Notes: generated from the letters alone by a model not told the origin. 64,000 nucleotides of DNA from Kushneria phyllosphaerae (GCF_900312995.1 NZ_ONZI01000002.1:248001-312000); one strand, 5' to 3'; numbered from the stretch's first letter, positions 1-7,673 are shown. Translations and numbers: made by a program.

Positions 1-2
1 CC

Positions 3-443
3 AATCTCGACGCATTGGTGTTCGATGTCGTCAACGAAATGATCGACCCGTGGCATCGGGAATCAACGGATATTCGTGCCATTTGTGGCCGCCGAATGCT
101 GGCCGACAAGTATTTCCCGCTGCTGCAGCAATACGAGCAGCCCACCGAACAGCGCGCGCTGGACATGATCGTCAGCCAGCAGCGGATGGGAGGCCAGCAG
201 GCCGCCCGGGTGCCGTTCATGCCGGACGGCACCCTGTTAATCACGCCGCCCGAGAACCTGTCTCTCTACTGGCAGAATGGATCACGCCGACGCTATCTGC
301 TGGACAACCCGAAACGTAACCGGATCGAAAACTACGAATCCTCCAACGATGGCTATGTGGTCGAGGATTATGGATTCGGCTGCCTGGTTGAGAACATCGT
401 CTTCGGCGACTGGAAGAACGCCACAGGGGGTGCCAGTGAATAG
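3..443 (+). CDS. N: Major capsid protein gpN, C-terminal part (partial)
   Basis: This is the 3' end of the P2-family major capsid protein; the gene starts left of the window and the frame is open from base 3. The visible ~146 residues match the C-terminal half of gpN: a DxxxxEMIDPWHR segment, ADKYFPLL, and a late LYWQNGSRRR plus NRIENYESSNDGYVVEDY tract that fits the HK97-fold core of P2-like capsids. The stop overlaps the GTG start of the next gene (gpM), as in the P2 order O-N-M-L. Function is assigned by family resemblance and synteny. Confidence 0.9.
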   Translation, partial: NLDALVFDVVNEMIDPWHRESTDIRAICGRRMLADKYFPLLQQYEQPTEQRALDMIVSQQRMGGQQAARVPFMPDGTLLITPPENLSLYWQNGSRRRYLLDNPKRNRIENYESSNDGYVVEDYGFGCLVENIVFGDWKNATGGASE

Positions 444-1140
444 CCCCGCCCGCAGACACTATCAGCGAGTCACCGCCGCCCGGGCAGCAGGTGACGCCGA
501 GCCCGGCCAGCCACAGCACGGCGAACAGTTTGAGCTTATGGCCGCTGCCCTGTGGGAAGCGCGCCGCACCCTGAAAGCGATTCGCTCCCGCGAGGCCAAG
601 ATCGCCAAAAAGCGCGAGCTGCTGCCGCAGTTCGATGACTACGTGGCCGGTGTCCTTGAGGGCGGCAACGGGGCCCAGGACGTCGTGGTGATGACCGTCA
701 TGGTCTGGCGCATCGATACCGGCGATCTCGACGGCGCGCTGGCCATCGCGGAATACGCCATGCGTCACGGTCTCGACACTCCGGATCATTATGAGCGCGA
801 TACCGCCTCGCTCATCACCGAGGAAGTCGCCGAAAGCGCCCTGCGCAGTATGGATCGCGAGGAAGAAGCCTCGCAGCACGCCGAACGGGCTGCCCGGTTA
901 AGCCTGATTCTGGCACGCACCGAAGCCCTGACCCGCGAGGCGGACATGCATGACGAGATCCGCGCCAAGCTCTACAAGGCATGGGGACAGGCCGCCCGTG
1001 CCCGGGGCAATCACGATGCCGAAGCACTGGAGCACCTGCGCCGCGCGCTGGAGCTCAATGATCGCGCTGGCGTGAAGAAGGACATCGAGAAGCTCGAGCG
1101 CGAACTGAAGCAGCAGAACAACGGCTCACCCGGAGCCTGA
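436..1140 (+). CDS. M: Terminase small subunit / endonuclease gpM
   Basis: P2 gpM-type small terminase subunit, which works with the ATPase gpP to recognise and cut cos DNA. The GTG at 436 was chosen because it overlaps the gpN stop and yields VNSPARRHYQRVTAA, very close to the usual gpM N terminus; the open frame extends further upstream only inside gpN. Family hallmarks are RTLKAI near residue 40, AKKRELLPQF, QDVVVMTVMVWRIDTGD in the middle and AGVKKDIEKLERELK at the end. The protein is 234 residues, close to the P2 protein. It lies between gpN and gpL. Confidence 0.9.
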   Translation: MNSPARRHYQRVTAARAAGDAEPGQPQHGEQFELMAAALWEARRTLKAIRSREAKIAKKRELLPQFDDYVAGVLEGGNGAQDVVVMTVMVWRIDTGDLDGALAIAEYAMRHGLDTPDHYERDTASLITEEVAESALRSMDREEEASQHAERAARLSLILARTEALTREADMHDEIRAKLYKAWGQAARARGNHDAEALEHLRRALELNDRAGVKKDIEKLERELKQQNNGSPGA

Positions 1141-1250
1141 CCGAGTCGACCGCCGACGCCAGGGGGCACGGCGTGGACGCAGGGCATAACGCCCATCGCC
1201 GAAATGCCGTCCACCCCCTGTATTCAGGGTAGAGAGAACCGAGGTGCGCC

Positions 1251-1718
1251 ATGAGTTTCGTCGCCACCGGCAATGCCAACGCCACCCCCGCCGGACCTAT
1301 CACCAATAACGGCTTCTGGCCTGCAATCGAGCCTGCAGAGTTCAGAGAGGCCCGCCGGCTGGATGGCACCGTCACCCCGCCCCGGGTAATGGATGCATTG
1401 CTCACCGCCATGGCCACCATCAACCGCGGCTTACGTGACTGGCAGGCGCAGCAGGCCGATGCCGGTTACCGGCAGGCGCAGGACGTGCCGCCGCCGAGCT
1501 GGCAGCCGCCCGGTATCTATATCGCCCTCTACAAACGCGCCGTATTCGCCACAGCCCACGCCTCCATCGTCGAGGCCTACCGGGACTTTGATGCCACGGC
1601 CAGCACCCGCGAGCGGGGCGATCTGAACGAGTACGCCGGCGACAGCTACCGCCGCGATGCCAGCTGGGCCGTCAGCGAGATCCTCGGGCAGTCACACGTC
1701 ATCGTGGAGCTGATCTGA
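1251..1718 (+). CDS. L: Head completion/stabilisation protein gpL
   Basis: 155-residue protein of the P2 gpL family, which completes filled heads before tail joining. The family signature is an NGFWP..EPAEFREA..RLDGTVTP block near residue 20-45, followed by a helical region ending in an SVxEILGQ-like segment. An AGGTGCG stretch 7-13 bases before the ATG can serve as a ribosome site. The ATG of the next gene (gpX) overlaps its stop. Synteny M-L-X supports the call. No anomalies seen. Confidence 0.88.
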   Translation: MSFVATGNANATPAGPITNNGFWPAIEPAEFREARRLDGTVTPPRVMDALLTAMATINRGLRDWQAQQADAGYRQAQDVPPPSWQPPGIYIALYKRAVFATAHASIVEAYRDFDATASTRERGDLNEYAGDSYRRDASWAVSEILGQSHVIVELI

Positions 1719-1927
1719 TGGCCCGCACCGTCCGCGCCGTTCAGGGCGACACCGTCGACGCGCTCTGTTACCGGCACTACGGCGGTACCAAAAGCCTCGT
1801 TGAGCGTGTTTATGAACACAATCCGGGCCTCAGTGAACTCGGTCCGATCCTGCCCATGGGCACCGCCGTCACGTTGCCGGACATCAACACACCACCGAGC
1901 CGCGCCCGCGTGCAGCTCTGGGACTGA
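1718..1927 (+). CDS. X: Tail protein gpX (LysM-like)
   Basis: Small 69-residue P2 gpX-family protein, required for tail assembly. It shows the LysM-like QGDTVDALCYRHYGGT start and the NPGLSELGPILPMGTAVTLPD core typical of the family, and ends in LWD (LWE in P2). Translation is probably coupled to gpL through the overlapping stop and start. Its position directly after gpL is as in P2. Confidence 0.9.
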   Translation: MARTVRAVQGDTVDALCYRHYGGTKSLVERVYEHNPGLSELGPILPMGTAVTLPDINTPPSRARVQLWD

Positions 1928-1936
1928 GAGAACATC

Positions 1937-2290
1937 ATGGCCGAACCCTCTACCACCGCCGTTGCCGCCGGAACCGCCGGGCTAACACTGGCCAGCCTCA
2001 TGATCGGGCTGGATGTCAGCGCCCTGATCGGCGCATTCGCCGGCGCCTCGCTGTTCGTCGTTAGCGCGCGCGAACTCTCGATTATCGAGCGCCTGATCTA
2101 TCTGCTGATTTCGATCCTGATGGGCTATCTGGTCGGGCCGACGCTCGCCCGGCATTTCTGGCCCAGCTGGGACACCACCGCCCTGCCCGCATTCCTGACC
2201 GCCGTGGCCGTGGTCACGTTCAGCCTGCGCGTGATCGAGGGCGTCAAATCGCTGGATATCAGCCGACTATTTCCGGGAGGCCGAAAATGA
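1937..2290 (+). CDS. Putative phage holin (first of two)
   Basis: 117-residue protein with about three hydrophobic segments (residues ~8-33, 36-50 and 54-75, plus a weaker one at ~85-100). It sits where P2 has its holin gene Y and resembles the putative holin family found in P2-like phages of Pseudomonas relatives. It would permeabilise the inner membrane at lysis. Its stop overlaps the next membrane gene (ATGA). The assignment rests on topology and location. Confidence 0.7.
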   Translation: MAEPSTTAVAAGTAGLTLASLMIGLDVSALIGAFAGASLFVVSARELSIIERLIYLLISILMGYLVGPTLARHFWPSWDTTALPAFLTAVAVVTFSLRVIEGVKSLDISRLFPGGRK

Positions 2291-2622
2291 CCCCGTTTTT
2301 CCTGCTGCCTCTGCCCGAGGACTACGCGTGGATGATGGTGCAGCCCCAGCAGCTGCCCACCCTGCTCGCCCTGTTCATCGCGCTGGCCATCTGTGGTCGG
2401 CTGCTCACCTACCGCCGCCATGGCGCCCGTTTCCGGCGCCATATCTCGTGGCTGGCCTACGGCCTGTTCGTCGGCAGCGGCACGCTCGCCATCCAGATTC
2501 TGGGCGGGCGCTATATCGCACTGCCCATCAGCTGGTCGTTTGTGATCCTGCTCGGCGTCTGCGCCGTGCTCATCTACCGGGCACGCGGCAACGTCGCCCG
2601 CATCGTGAGGGTCAACGCATGA
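2287..2622 (+). CDS. Putative phage holin (second membrane protein)
   Basis: 111-residue protein with three predicted membrane helices (residues ~23-40, 53-71 and 80-97) and a basic C terminus, resembling the 3-TM phage holin family. Two tandem holin-like genes directly before the lysozyme suggest a holin/antiholin or a two-component holin; the sequence cannot tell which is which. It starts inside the stop of the preceding gene, and its own stop overlaps the lysozyme ATG at 2619. Confidence 0.68.
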   Translation: MTPFFLLPLPEDYAWMMVQPQQLPTLLALFIALAICGRLLTYRRHGARFRRHISWLAYGLFVGSGTLAIQILGGRYIALPISWSFVILLGVCAVLIYRARGNVARIVRVNA

Positions 2623-3110
2623 CATTCGCAGAAGCATTCGAACGCCTGATCGGCCATGAAGGCGGCTACGTCAATCACCCCAATGATCCCGGCGGCGCCA
2701 CCAAATGGGGCATCACCCAGCGTACCGCACGCGAAGCCGGCTATCACGGAGACATGCGCGACCTGACCCGTGACCGCGCCCGCGAGATCTACCTGACCGG
2801 CTACTGGCTGCGCGCTCGCTGCGATCAGTACCACGGCGCCATCGGTTATCAGCTGTTCGACATCGCCGTGAACAGCGGCATCGGCAACGCGATCCGCATG
2901 CTGCAGCGCGCCGCTGCCGTCGCTGATGACGGCATCATCGGTCCCGTTACGCTGGCAGCCATCAGCGCCCATGACCCGCTTGCCCTGATCGTGCTGCTCA
3001 ACGCCGAGCGGCAGGCGTTTTATACCCGACTATCGACGTGGGAGGCGTTCGGCAAGGGCTGGTCGCGCCGCGTCGCCGAAAACCTGCGCTACGCGGTGGG
3101 CGACACATGA
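2619..3110 (+). CDS. Endolysin, GH108-type N-acetylmuramidase
   Basis: 163-residue lysozyme of glycoside hydrolase family 108. The N-terminal domain carries the HEGGYVNHPNDPGGATKWGIT block; the Glu of HEGGY is the family catalytic residue. The C-terminal part, from about residue 90, resembles the family 3 peptidoglycan-binding domain (FDIAVNSG, LQRAA, DGIIGPVTLAA). It has no signal peptide, so release would depend on the upstream holins. The ATG overlaps the stop of the second holin. It takes the place of the unrelated P2 endolysin K. Confidence 0.9.
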   Translation: MTFAEAFERLIGHEGGYVNHPNDPGGATKWGITQRTAREAGYHGDMRDLTRDRAREIYLTGYWLRARCDQYHGAIGYQLFDIAVNSGIGNAIRMLQRAAAVADDGIIGPVTLAAISAHDPLALIVLLNAERQAFYTRLSTWEAFGKGWSRRVAENLRYAVGDT

Positions 3111-3541
3111 ACCGCCTGATCATCACCGTCGCCCTGATCGCCGGCCTCACCCTCGGCGGCTGGGCGCTCTGGCAGCGTGGCAATGCCGCCAATGACCGCG
3201 CGGACCGGATCGCCCAGCAACGCGACACCGCTGAGCAGGAAAACCAGCGCCGGCAGGTGGTGATCGACGCCCTGTGGGATAACGCCCGGCGCCTCGAATC
3301 CCAGCGCCGGGCGCTCGATGAACAACAGACCGAGCTGACCCGCACCGCCTCCAATCGCCTCGAACAGATCAGGGAGATCCAGCGCGATGACACCGACACG
3401 AAAGATTGGGCCGACACTCGCCTGCCTGACGCTGTTATCCGGCTGCGCCAGCGCCCCGCCGTCACCGGCGCCGACGCTTATCGTCAATCAGTGCGCAACC
3501 CCGACGCCCTGCACCCTGCCGGCAAGCCACCCGGCCAATAA
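3107..3541 (+). CDS. lysB: Inner-membrane spanin (Rz/LysB-like)
   Basis: 144-residue protein with one N-terminal membrane anchor (residues ~4-22) followed by a long charged coiled coil rich in Q, E and R (~28-100), the usual Rz/LysB layout. The ATG at 3107 overlaps the lysozyme stop. Its last 155 bases contain, in another frame, the start of the Rz1-like lipoprotein, the classic nested spanin arrangement. The two products would span the periplasm to disrupt the outer membrane at lysis. Confidence 0.8.
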   Translation: MNRLIITVALIAGLTLGGWALWQRGNAANDRADRIAQQRDTAEQENQRRQVVIDALWDNARRLESQRRALDEQQTELTRTASNRLEQIREIQRDDTDTKDWADTRLPDAVIRLRQRPAVTGADAYRQSVRNPDALHPAGKPPGQ

Positions 3542-3641
3542 CGGCGAACTGCACCTGCAGCTCGAACGCACCGAGGCCGCCTGGGCAAGCTGCGCCGCCG
3601 AGGTCGACGCCGTCATCGCCTGTCATGAGGTCGCACCATGA
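3387..3641 (+). CDS. lysC: Outer-membrane spanin lipoprotein (Rz1/LysC-like), nested in lysB
   Basis: 84-residue ORF in a different frame from lysB. The N-terminal signal sequence ends in the lipobox LLSGC near residue 20 and is followed by a proline-rich stretch (APPSPAP), as in Rz1 proteins. The mature lipoprotein would sit in the outer membrane and pair with the LysB coiled coil. It begins about 155 bases before the end of lysB and overlaps gpR. It is longer than minimal Rz1 proteins. Confidence 0.8.
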   Translation: MTPTRKIGPTLACLTLLSGCASAPPSPAPTLIVNQCATPTPCTLPASHPANNGELHLQLERTEAAWASCAAEVDAVIACHEVAP

Positions 3642-4141
3642 AAAAGCTCACCGCCCTGCGCCAGCACCTGCTCGATGCCGTGCCCCACCTGCAGCGCAAC
3701 CCCGACCAGCTGCTGACGTTCGTCGAGGACGGCACCATCGAGTTTGCCCCCGGCCCGAACCTCTCACATGGCTACACGTTCACCGCACAGATCGTGCTGA
3801 CCGATTTCGCCGACGACATCGACACCATCATGATCCCGCTGCTCGACTGGCTCGCGGTATACCAGCCCGATCTGGTGCCCGCCGAGGCCGTCAGGTTCGA
3901 GGCCGAGATCCTCAACAATGACGCCGTCGATCTCGCCCTGCGCGTTCAGATCAACGAGCGCGTCGTCGCCAAACGCGACTGCACGACCGGCCAGATCCAC
4001 GCCCACCACCGCATGCCTCGCTTTGACACCGAGCGGTGTCCAACAGAGCGCTGGCAGCTGCTGATCAGGGACGATAACGCCGGCGGTGAATATGAGCAGG
4101 TCGCCGAGTGGCAAGGCCCGCAAGGTGGATTCAATGGCTGA
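3638..4141 (+). CDS. R: Tail completion protein gpR
   Basis: P2 gpR family, 167 residues. Signatures are LRQHLLDAVPHLQRNPDQLLTF near the N terminus, IVLTDFADDIDTIMIPLLDWL in the middle and FEAEILNNDAVDLALRVQINERV. gpR acts in tail completion. The ATGA overlap with lysC and the overlap of its end with gpS indicate coupled translation. Length and order (lysC-R-S) match P2. Confidence 0.9.
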   Translation: MKKLTALRQHLLDAVPHLQRNPDQLLTFVEDGTIEFAPGPNLSHGYTFTAQIVLTDFADDIDTIMIPLLDWLAVYQPDLVPAEAVRFEAEILNNDAVDLALRVQINERVVAKRDCTTGQIHAHHRMPRFDTERCPTERWQLLIRDDNAGGEYEQVAEWQGPQGGFNG

Positions 4142-4583
4142 CAACATCGAACGCCTCGAAGACTGGGCCGCGCCCTTACTGGCCAAACTGGATGCCAAGG
4201 AGCGCAGGAGATTGGCGCGGGTGGTGGCCACCGACCTGCGACGCGCCCAGCGCGAACGCATCAAGGCCCAGAAAAACCCCGACGGCACCCGCTACGCCCC
4301 GCGTAAATCGCAGGACCAGAAAGGCGCCATTCGTCGGAAAGCCATGTTCGGCAAGCTGCGCACCGCCAAATATCTGCGCGTGCGCACCAGTGCCAACGGG
4401 GTCGAAGTCGGCTTTTTCGGTCGCGTGGCCAGCATCGCCAAGACCCACCAGTTCGGCCTGCGGGATCGCGTCGCGATCAACGGCCCCCGCGTGCAGTACG
4501 AACAGCGCGAGCTGCTCGGCTTCACCGATCACGACCGCACCGTGCTGCGCGACTCCATGCTCGATCATCTGAACGGCGTCTAA
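4134..4583 (+). CDS. S: Tail completion protein gpS
   Basis: 149-residue P2 gpS-type tail completion protein. Hallmarks are RLEDWAAPLLAKL, RRLARVVATDLRRAQ, QKNPDGTRYAPRK and the late AKTHQFGLRD segment. The ATG at 4134 overlaps the gpR stop; the upstream extension of this frame lies inside gpR and was rejected. It is the last backbone gene before an accessory insertion that separates S from V. Confidence 0.9.
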   Translation: MADNIERLEDWAAPLLAKLDAKERRRLARVVATDLRRAQRERIKAQKNPDGTRYAPRKSQDQKGAIRRKAMFGKLRTAKYLRVRTSANGVEVGFFGRVASIAKTHQFGLRDRVAINGPRVQYEQRELLGFTDHDRTVLRDSMLDHLNGV

Positions 4584-4587
4584 AGCA

Positions 4588-5484
4588 ATGGACAAAATTG
4601 ACGATCAAGACAAAAGCATCGAAGATAAGCTTCACGTTTGCCGTAATACCCTCTTTTACCTCTCAGGTGCTCCCATGGCTCAGCCACAACCACGTGCCAA
4701 TGTCATCACAAAGGCATTGAAAGAGCTTAGGCGTATGGAAGAACACCGTGGCAACATCACAGCACTGGATGAGCGACGCTTACGCAAGACGCTGAGCACC
4801 TTCGATCAAAGCGATGAAAGCCAGCTGGCTCAAACAGCATTCACGGCGCTATGGGAAAGAGATTTTGCAAGTTTTGACGCGGCCGTAGAATCATTGCTGG
4901 AGATGCGTATCCTTGCTCATCCTGAAAGCATATATGTCAATTTTGCCTTGGAAAGCCTGCACGCCCTCAACGTCACACTCGCCACAAGATTGAACCGCAA
5001 GGCTTTCGAAGCTGATAGCACTAACCCGCGCCTGCTAACTCATATCCTGCATAACTCTTGGCATGCAGCCGATTTGACATTGTATGGGGAAGTTCTTGAT
5101 CAGCTTGATAAGCTGGGTAGCGATAATCATCATGAGATGAAAGCCCTTCACGGCTCAGCGATTGCTGTATTGAGCAGACATGGCATTACTAACGACGAAT
5201 ATCAAAGTCACATCCAAAATATTCATGAACTGATAAGGCCCATCCTTGAAGGTCGCTCTGACATACGCTTCGGTACAGGCATGGATGTGGAGCAATACGA
5301 TGACGACAGCAATGAAATCCTGTTAGAAATTGGCATCGACTTGGATAGTGAACAGGTGGATAGGCTTGATGACGCTTTGCTGGATATGCTCTCCGATCGC
5401 AGCAGAGTGAGCGCATCTTTGAATAAAAGCGTTGGCGTACTTGTGAGAGACTTTGTCGGCACGGTAGAGGCTAAAGCTTCTTGA
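4588..5484 (+). CDS. Unknown accessory protein, partner of the downstream HEPN gene
   Basis: 298-residue protein of unknown function. It appears soluble, with an acidic C-terminal third (DSNEILLEIGIDLDSEQVDRLDDALLDML within residues ~230-275) and helical repeats in the middle. Codon use is less GC-rich than in gpS, pointing to transfer. Its stop overlaps the start of the HEPN-domain gene by one base, so the two are translationally coupled and probably act together. It occupies the slot of P2 orf30 (between S and V), where P2-like phages carry variable cargo. A role as toxin/antitoxin or anti-phage partner is a guess from context. Confidence 0.6.
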   Translation: MDKIDDQDKSIEDKLHVCRNTLFYLSGAPMAQPQPRANVITKALKELRRMEEHRGNITALDERRLRKTLSTFDQSDESQLAQTAFTALWERDFASFDAAVESLLEMRILAHPESIYVNFALESLHALNVTLATRLNRKAFEADSTNPRLLTHILHNSWHAADLTLYGEVLDQLDKLGSDNHHEMKALHGSAIAVLSRHGITNDEYQSHIQNIHELIRPILEGRSDIRFGTGMDVEQYDDDSNEILLEIGIDLDSEQVDRLDDALLDMLSDRSRVSASLNKSVGVLVRDFVGTVEAKAS

Positions 5485-5828
5485 TGCCTGAACGTCTACT
5501 CGACATTGCCCATGAGCTTCTCTCAGCCCCTGATACCGAACAGCCCCGCTTGCGCAGCGTCGTCAACCGCGCCTACTACGCGGCTTTCCTTACCGCCCGT
5601 GATTACTGCAGCCGCAATGACGTGGATGTAGGCCATGGCGCTGCCCACCAGAAAGTTATCGAGGCACTCATAGATAAACCGGATCTGGCTAGAAGGGGCA
5701 ATCAGCTCAACATGGTCAAAAGGCTGCGCCACCGTGCTGATTATGAGTGGAATCGACCGATGACCTATAAGGAAGCCGCCAAGACCCTCAAGACCTGCCG
5801 CGAGCTGGTCGCCTTCTTCACCTCCTGA
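5484..5828 (+). CDS. HEPN-domain protein
   Basis: 114-residue all-helical protein resembling HEPN-domain proteins: VNRAYYAAFLTARDYC in the first half and LRHRADYEW in the second, like the LRxxRxxADY block of that superfamily. The canonical RNase motif Rx4-6H is not clearly present, so it may be a non-nuclease or binding member. It overlaps the preceding 298-residue gene by one base (TGATG), which supports a two-gene unit. Its GC content is nearer to the phage than that of its partner. Confidence 0.65.
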   Translation: MPERLLDIAHELLSAPDTEQPRLRSVVNRAYYAAFLTARDYCSRNDVDVGHGAAHQKVIEALIDKPDLARRGNQLNMVKRLRHRADYEWNRPMTYKEAAKTLKTCRELVAFFTS

Positions 5829-5911
5829 TCCCTCCCCCCCGCATTTCTCATCGTAATTGCAAAATCGCGTCTAGTACGCCACTATCTCTCTATCGCTGCA
5901 AAATCAGCGAA

Positions 5912-6055
5912 CGGGTGTGAGAGCCCGAATCTGCAACAAGGCGCACGGCGCCACTTGGCGCTTTTTTTGCGCCTGTCAGTTATGGCGGGCCGTGCGCGGG
6001 ACACCTTCGGGTGTGCCGGGTTTCCTATGTTGCCCCGGTCTCTCACCCCGCGTAC
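5912..6055 (+). ncRNA. C4-type antisense RNA / immunity leader upstream of an antirepressor
   Basis: Structured leader with three mutually related elements: GTGAGAG (5917-5923), its complement CTCTCACC (6040-6047), and GGTGAGAG again (6070-6077). Between the first two lie a terminator-like hairpin and a hairpin with a UUCG loop (GGGACACC/GGTGTGCC, ~5997-6018). An antisense segment flanked by two complementary targets is how the P1/P7 c4 and P4 CI RNAs control the downstream antirepressor or kil operon. The region is also open in frame with the downstream gene, giving an Icd/Ash-like leader peptide (WRAVRGTPSGVPGF). The RNA ends given are approximate. Confidence 0.6.
5948..5968 (+). terminator. 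Attenuator-like intrinsic terminator inside the C4-type leader
   Basis: GCGCC/GGCGC hairpin with loop ACTT followed directly by seven T. It lies between the first target element and the antisense element, where premature termination could silence the antirepressor gene when the RNA pairs. The role is inferred from P4/P1 immunity systems. Confidence 0.5.
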
Positions 6056-6117
6056 GGTTCGCCCCCATCGGTGAGAGGATGGCGGCGAACTCCAATCAGC
6101 AACATTGGAGCTTCACT

Positions 6118-6909
6118 ATGACCGCTACCGCCCAGATCCTGCCTTTCCAGTTCGATACCCAAGAAGTCCGCACGCTGCTGATTGACGATCAGCCGTGGTT
6201 CGTTGCCATGGATGTGGCATCTGCCCTGCTCTATACCGATGCGCAGGCGATGACACGTAAGCTGGATGACGACGAAGTGCAAAACCGACAAATCGTCGGT
6301 TTTGGTCCCAGAGGAGTTGCCCTGATAAGCGAGTCTGGCCTCTACTCTGCGATCCTGCGCTCGCGCAAGGCCGAGGCGAAGCGCTTCAAGAAGTGGGTCA
6401 CCGCCGAAGTGCTGCCGGCCATTCGTCAGCACGGCCGTTATGACATTGCCACCGCGACCATCGGCACCGATGGCCTGCATATTCTCCACGAGCTGATTGG
6501 CAAGAAGATCAACGTGCTGCCCGGCGCCACCAAACGGCAGGCCCGCGCCAAGCTCTGGAGTCTGGTGCATACCCGCTTTAACGTGCCCCGCGCTGAGATG
6601 ATCCCCGCCACCGAGCTGGAAAGTGCCTGCAACTTCATCGCCGCCTGTGCATTGGATGGCCAATGGCTCCCCGCCCCGGCCAACGACGACACCCTGGACG
6701 AGGCCGATCAGGTCAACCTCTACGCCCTGTGCAGCCACATGCTGCGCCTGCACGAACTCTACCGGCAGTACCACCTGCGCGAGATGTTCGAACACCTCCA
6801 GTCACCGATCGGCCCCAGCCTCTACGGCCACCTATCCGAAGGCGCCTCCCTAGCCCGGCGCTACCAGCCCCGGCTGACCGCCGCCCGCGACCGCCTCGGC
6901 ATTCGCTAA
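6118..6909 (+). CDS. BRO-N domain phage antirepressor
   Basis: 263-residue protein with an N-terminal BRO-N domain (residues ~8-105: VRTLLIDDQPWFVAMDVASAL, LISESGLYSAILRSRKAEAKRFKKWVTAEVLPAIRQHG split over the domain) and a C-terminal helical domain ending in YQPRLTAARDRLG. Such proteins bind DNA and often act as antirepressors. The start at 6118 follows the leader; the frame is open back to 5917 and encodes an Icd-like leader peptide fused in frame, so a longer product is possible. The order C4-like RNA, Icd-like peptide, antirepressor copies the P1 immI operon. A strong terminator follows. Confidence 0.8.
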   Translation: MTATAQILPFQFDTQEVRTLLIDDQPWFVAMDVASALLYTDAQAMTRKLDDDEVQNRQIVGFGPRGVALISESGLYSAILRSRKAEAKRFKKWVTAEVLPAIRQHGRYDIATATIGTDGLHILHELIGKKINVLPGATKRQARAKLWSLVHTRFNVPRAEMIPATELESACNFIAACALDGQWLPAPANDDTLDEADQVNLYALCSHMLRLHELYRQYHLREMFEHLQSPIGPSLYGHLSEGASLARRYQPRLTAARDRLGIR

Positions 6910-6911
6910 TC

Positions 6912-6944
6912 AAAAAGATGCCCCATAAAATGGGGCATCTTTTT
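6912..6944 (+). terminator. Bidirectional intrinsic terminator
   Basis: Perfect inverted repeat with 14-base arms (AAAAAGATGCCCCA / TGGGGCATCTTTTT) around a short loop, with A- and T-runs on either side. It ends the antirepressor transcript and isolates it from the next gene. Confidence 0.9.
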
Positions 6945-6972
6945 GGAAATCTGTGGGAGGAACCCTGTAGCG

Positions 6973-7572
6973 ATGAAAACTCCATTCTCAATTACTCTAT
7001 TTATCCTCATATGCGGCGCTATCGCGACATGTTTCATTTCTAATACCTGTATCTCTTTATCTGACAAAATAGGCCACACCATTACGCTATCGGCATCGGT
7101 AGGCACAATGATTGCTGCCAGCTTCGCCATCTATGCTTATTGGATAAACTTACGTGCATTTAAAGTCTCGCAAAAACCAAAAATAAGGATTGCAGCTTTA
7201 AATGGTCAAGGCAATGTCGTAGATAACAATGTATTAGTAGCCGAAAACGTACATCAAACTCTATTTGATTACAAAAACTTGGGTTCAGTGGACTGCGAGA
7301 AGCTCAAACTTAAAGCCCAGATAGACTTCGGAGATGGATATCAAAAAATACCCAACCTATTTGAAGAGCATTATCTGTTACAGGCTGAAGATGATCGGGC
7401 TAGAAGAATACCTACGCTGAGATTCCTGCAAAATCAATTTCCAAACACCAACATCGAAAAAGCAATAATTGGTTCAAAATTAAAATTTGAATGCTGTTTT
7501 TCTAGTTTGGACGGAAAAGAGAAAAAATCTCTCGAGTACATCTGGTCAGAATTCGGCTGGCAAATCCTCTGA
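6973..7572 (+). CDS. Hypothetical membrane protein (accessory gene)
   Basis: 199-residue protein with two N-terminal membrane helices (residues ~4-24 and ~36-57) and a soluble C-terminal domain of about 140 residues. The ATG at 6973 follows a strong GGGAGGAA ribosome site (6955-6962). Codon use is far AT-richer than the neighbouring phage genes, a sign of recent transfer. It is bounded upstream by a terminator and downstream by the V late-promoter dyad, so it is a self-contained cargo gene. Superinfection exclusion is possible for a membrane moron but nothing in the sequence shows it. Confidence 0.7.
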   Translation: MKTPFSITLFILICGAIATCFISNTCISLSDKIGHTITLSASVGTMIAASFAIYAYWINLRAFKVSQKPKIRIAALNGQGNVVDNNVLVAENVHQTLFDYKNLGSVDCEKLKLKAQIDFGDGYQKIPNLFEEHYLLQAEDDRARRIPTLRFLQNQFPNTNIEKAIIGSKLKFECCFSSLDGKEKKSLEYIWSEFGWQIL

Positions 7573-7579
7573 GCCAGAC

Positions 7580-7600
7580 TTGTAAAGCCCCCTTTTACAA
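7580..7600 (+). promoter_or_regulatory. Late promoter activator site upstream of gene V (Ogr/Delta-type dyad)
   Basis: TTGTAAA-N7-TTTACAA dyad centred near 7590. P2 late promoters carry a TGT-N12-ACA dyad centred at about -55, bound by Ogr/Delta; here the spacing is TGT-N13-ACA. A start near 7645 would fit gene V at 7674. A near-identical dyad lies before FI, matching the P2 promoters PV and PF. Confidence 0.65.
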
Positions 7601-7673
7601 CGCTTCTTGATAGCAAAATAGTGCTTGGCTTCGGACGATAGGTGCATATTTTCACTTACTGCCCGGAGCGCCG

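Noticed and set aside
241..879. Long minus-strand frame of 212 codons under gpN/gpM
   Set aside because: It is antisense to two clearly recognised capsid/terminase genes and its translation has no family features; GC-rich DNA gives such shadows.
7580..7600. TyrR box (TGTAAA-N6-TTTACA) reading of the dyad
   Set aside because: The spacing is seven, a second copy lies before FI, and both are at P2 late-promoter positions, so an Ogr-type site explains them better.
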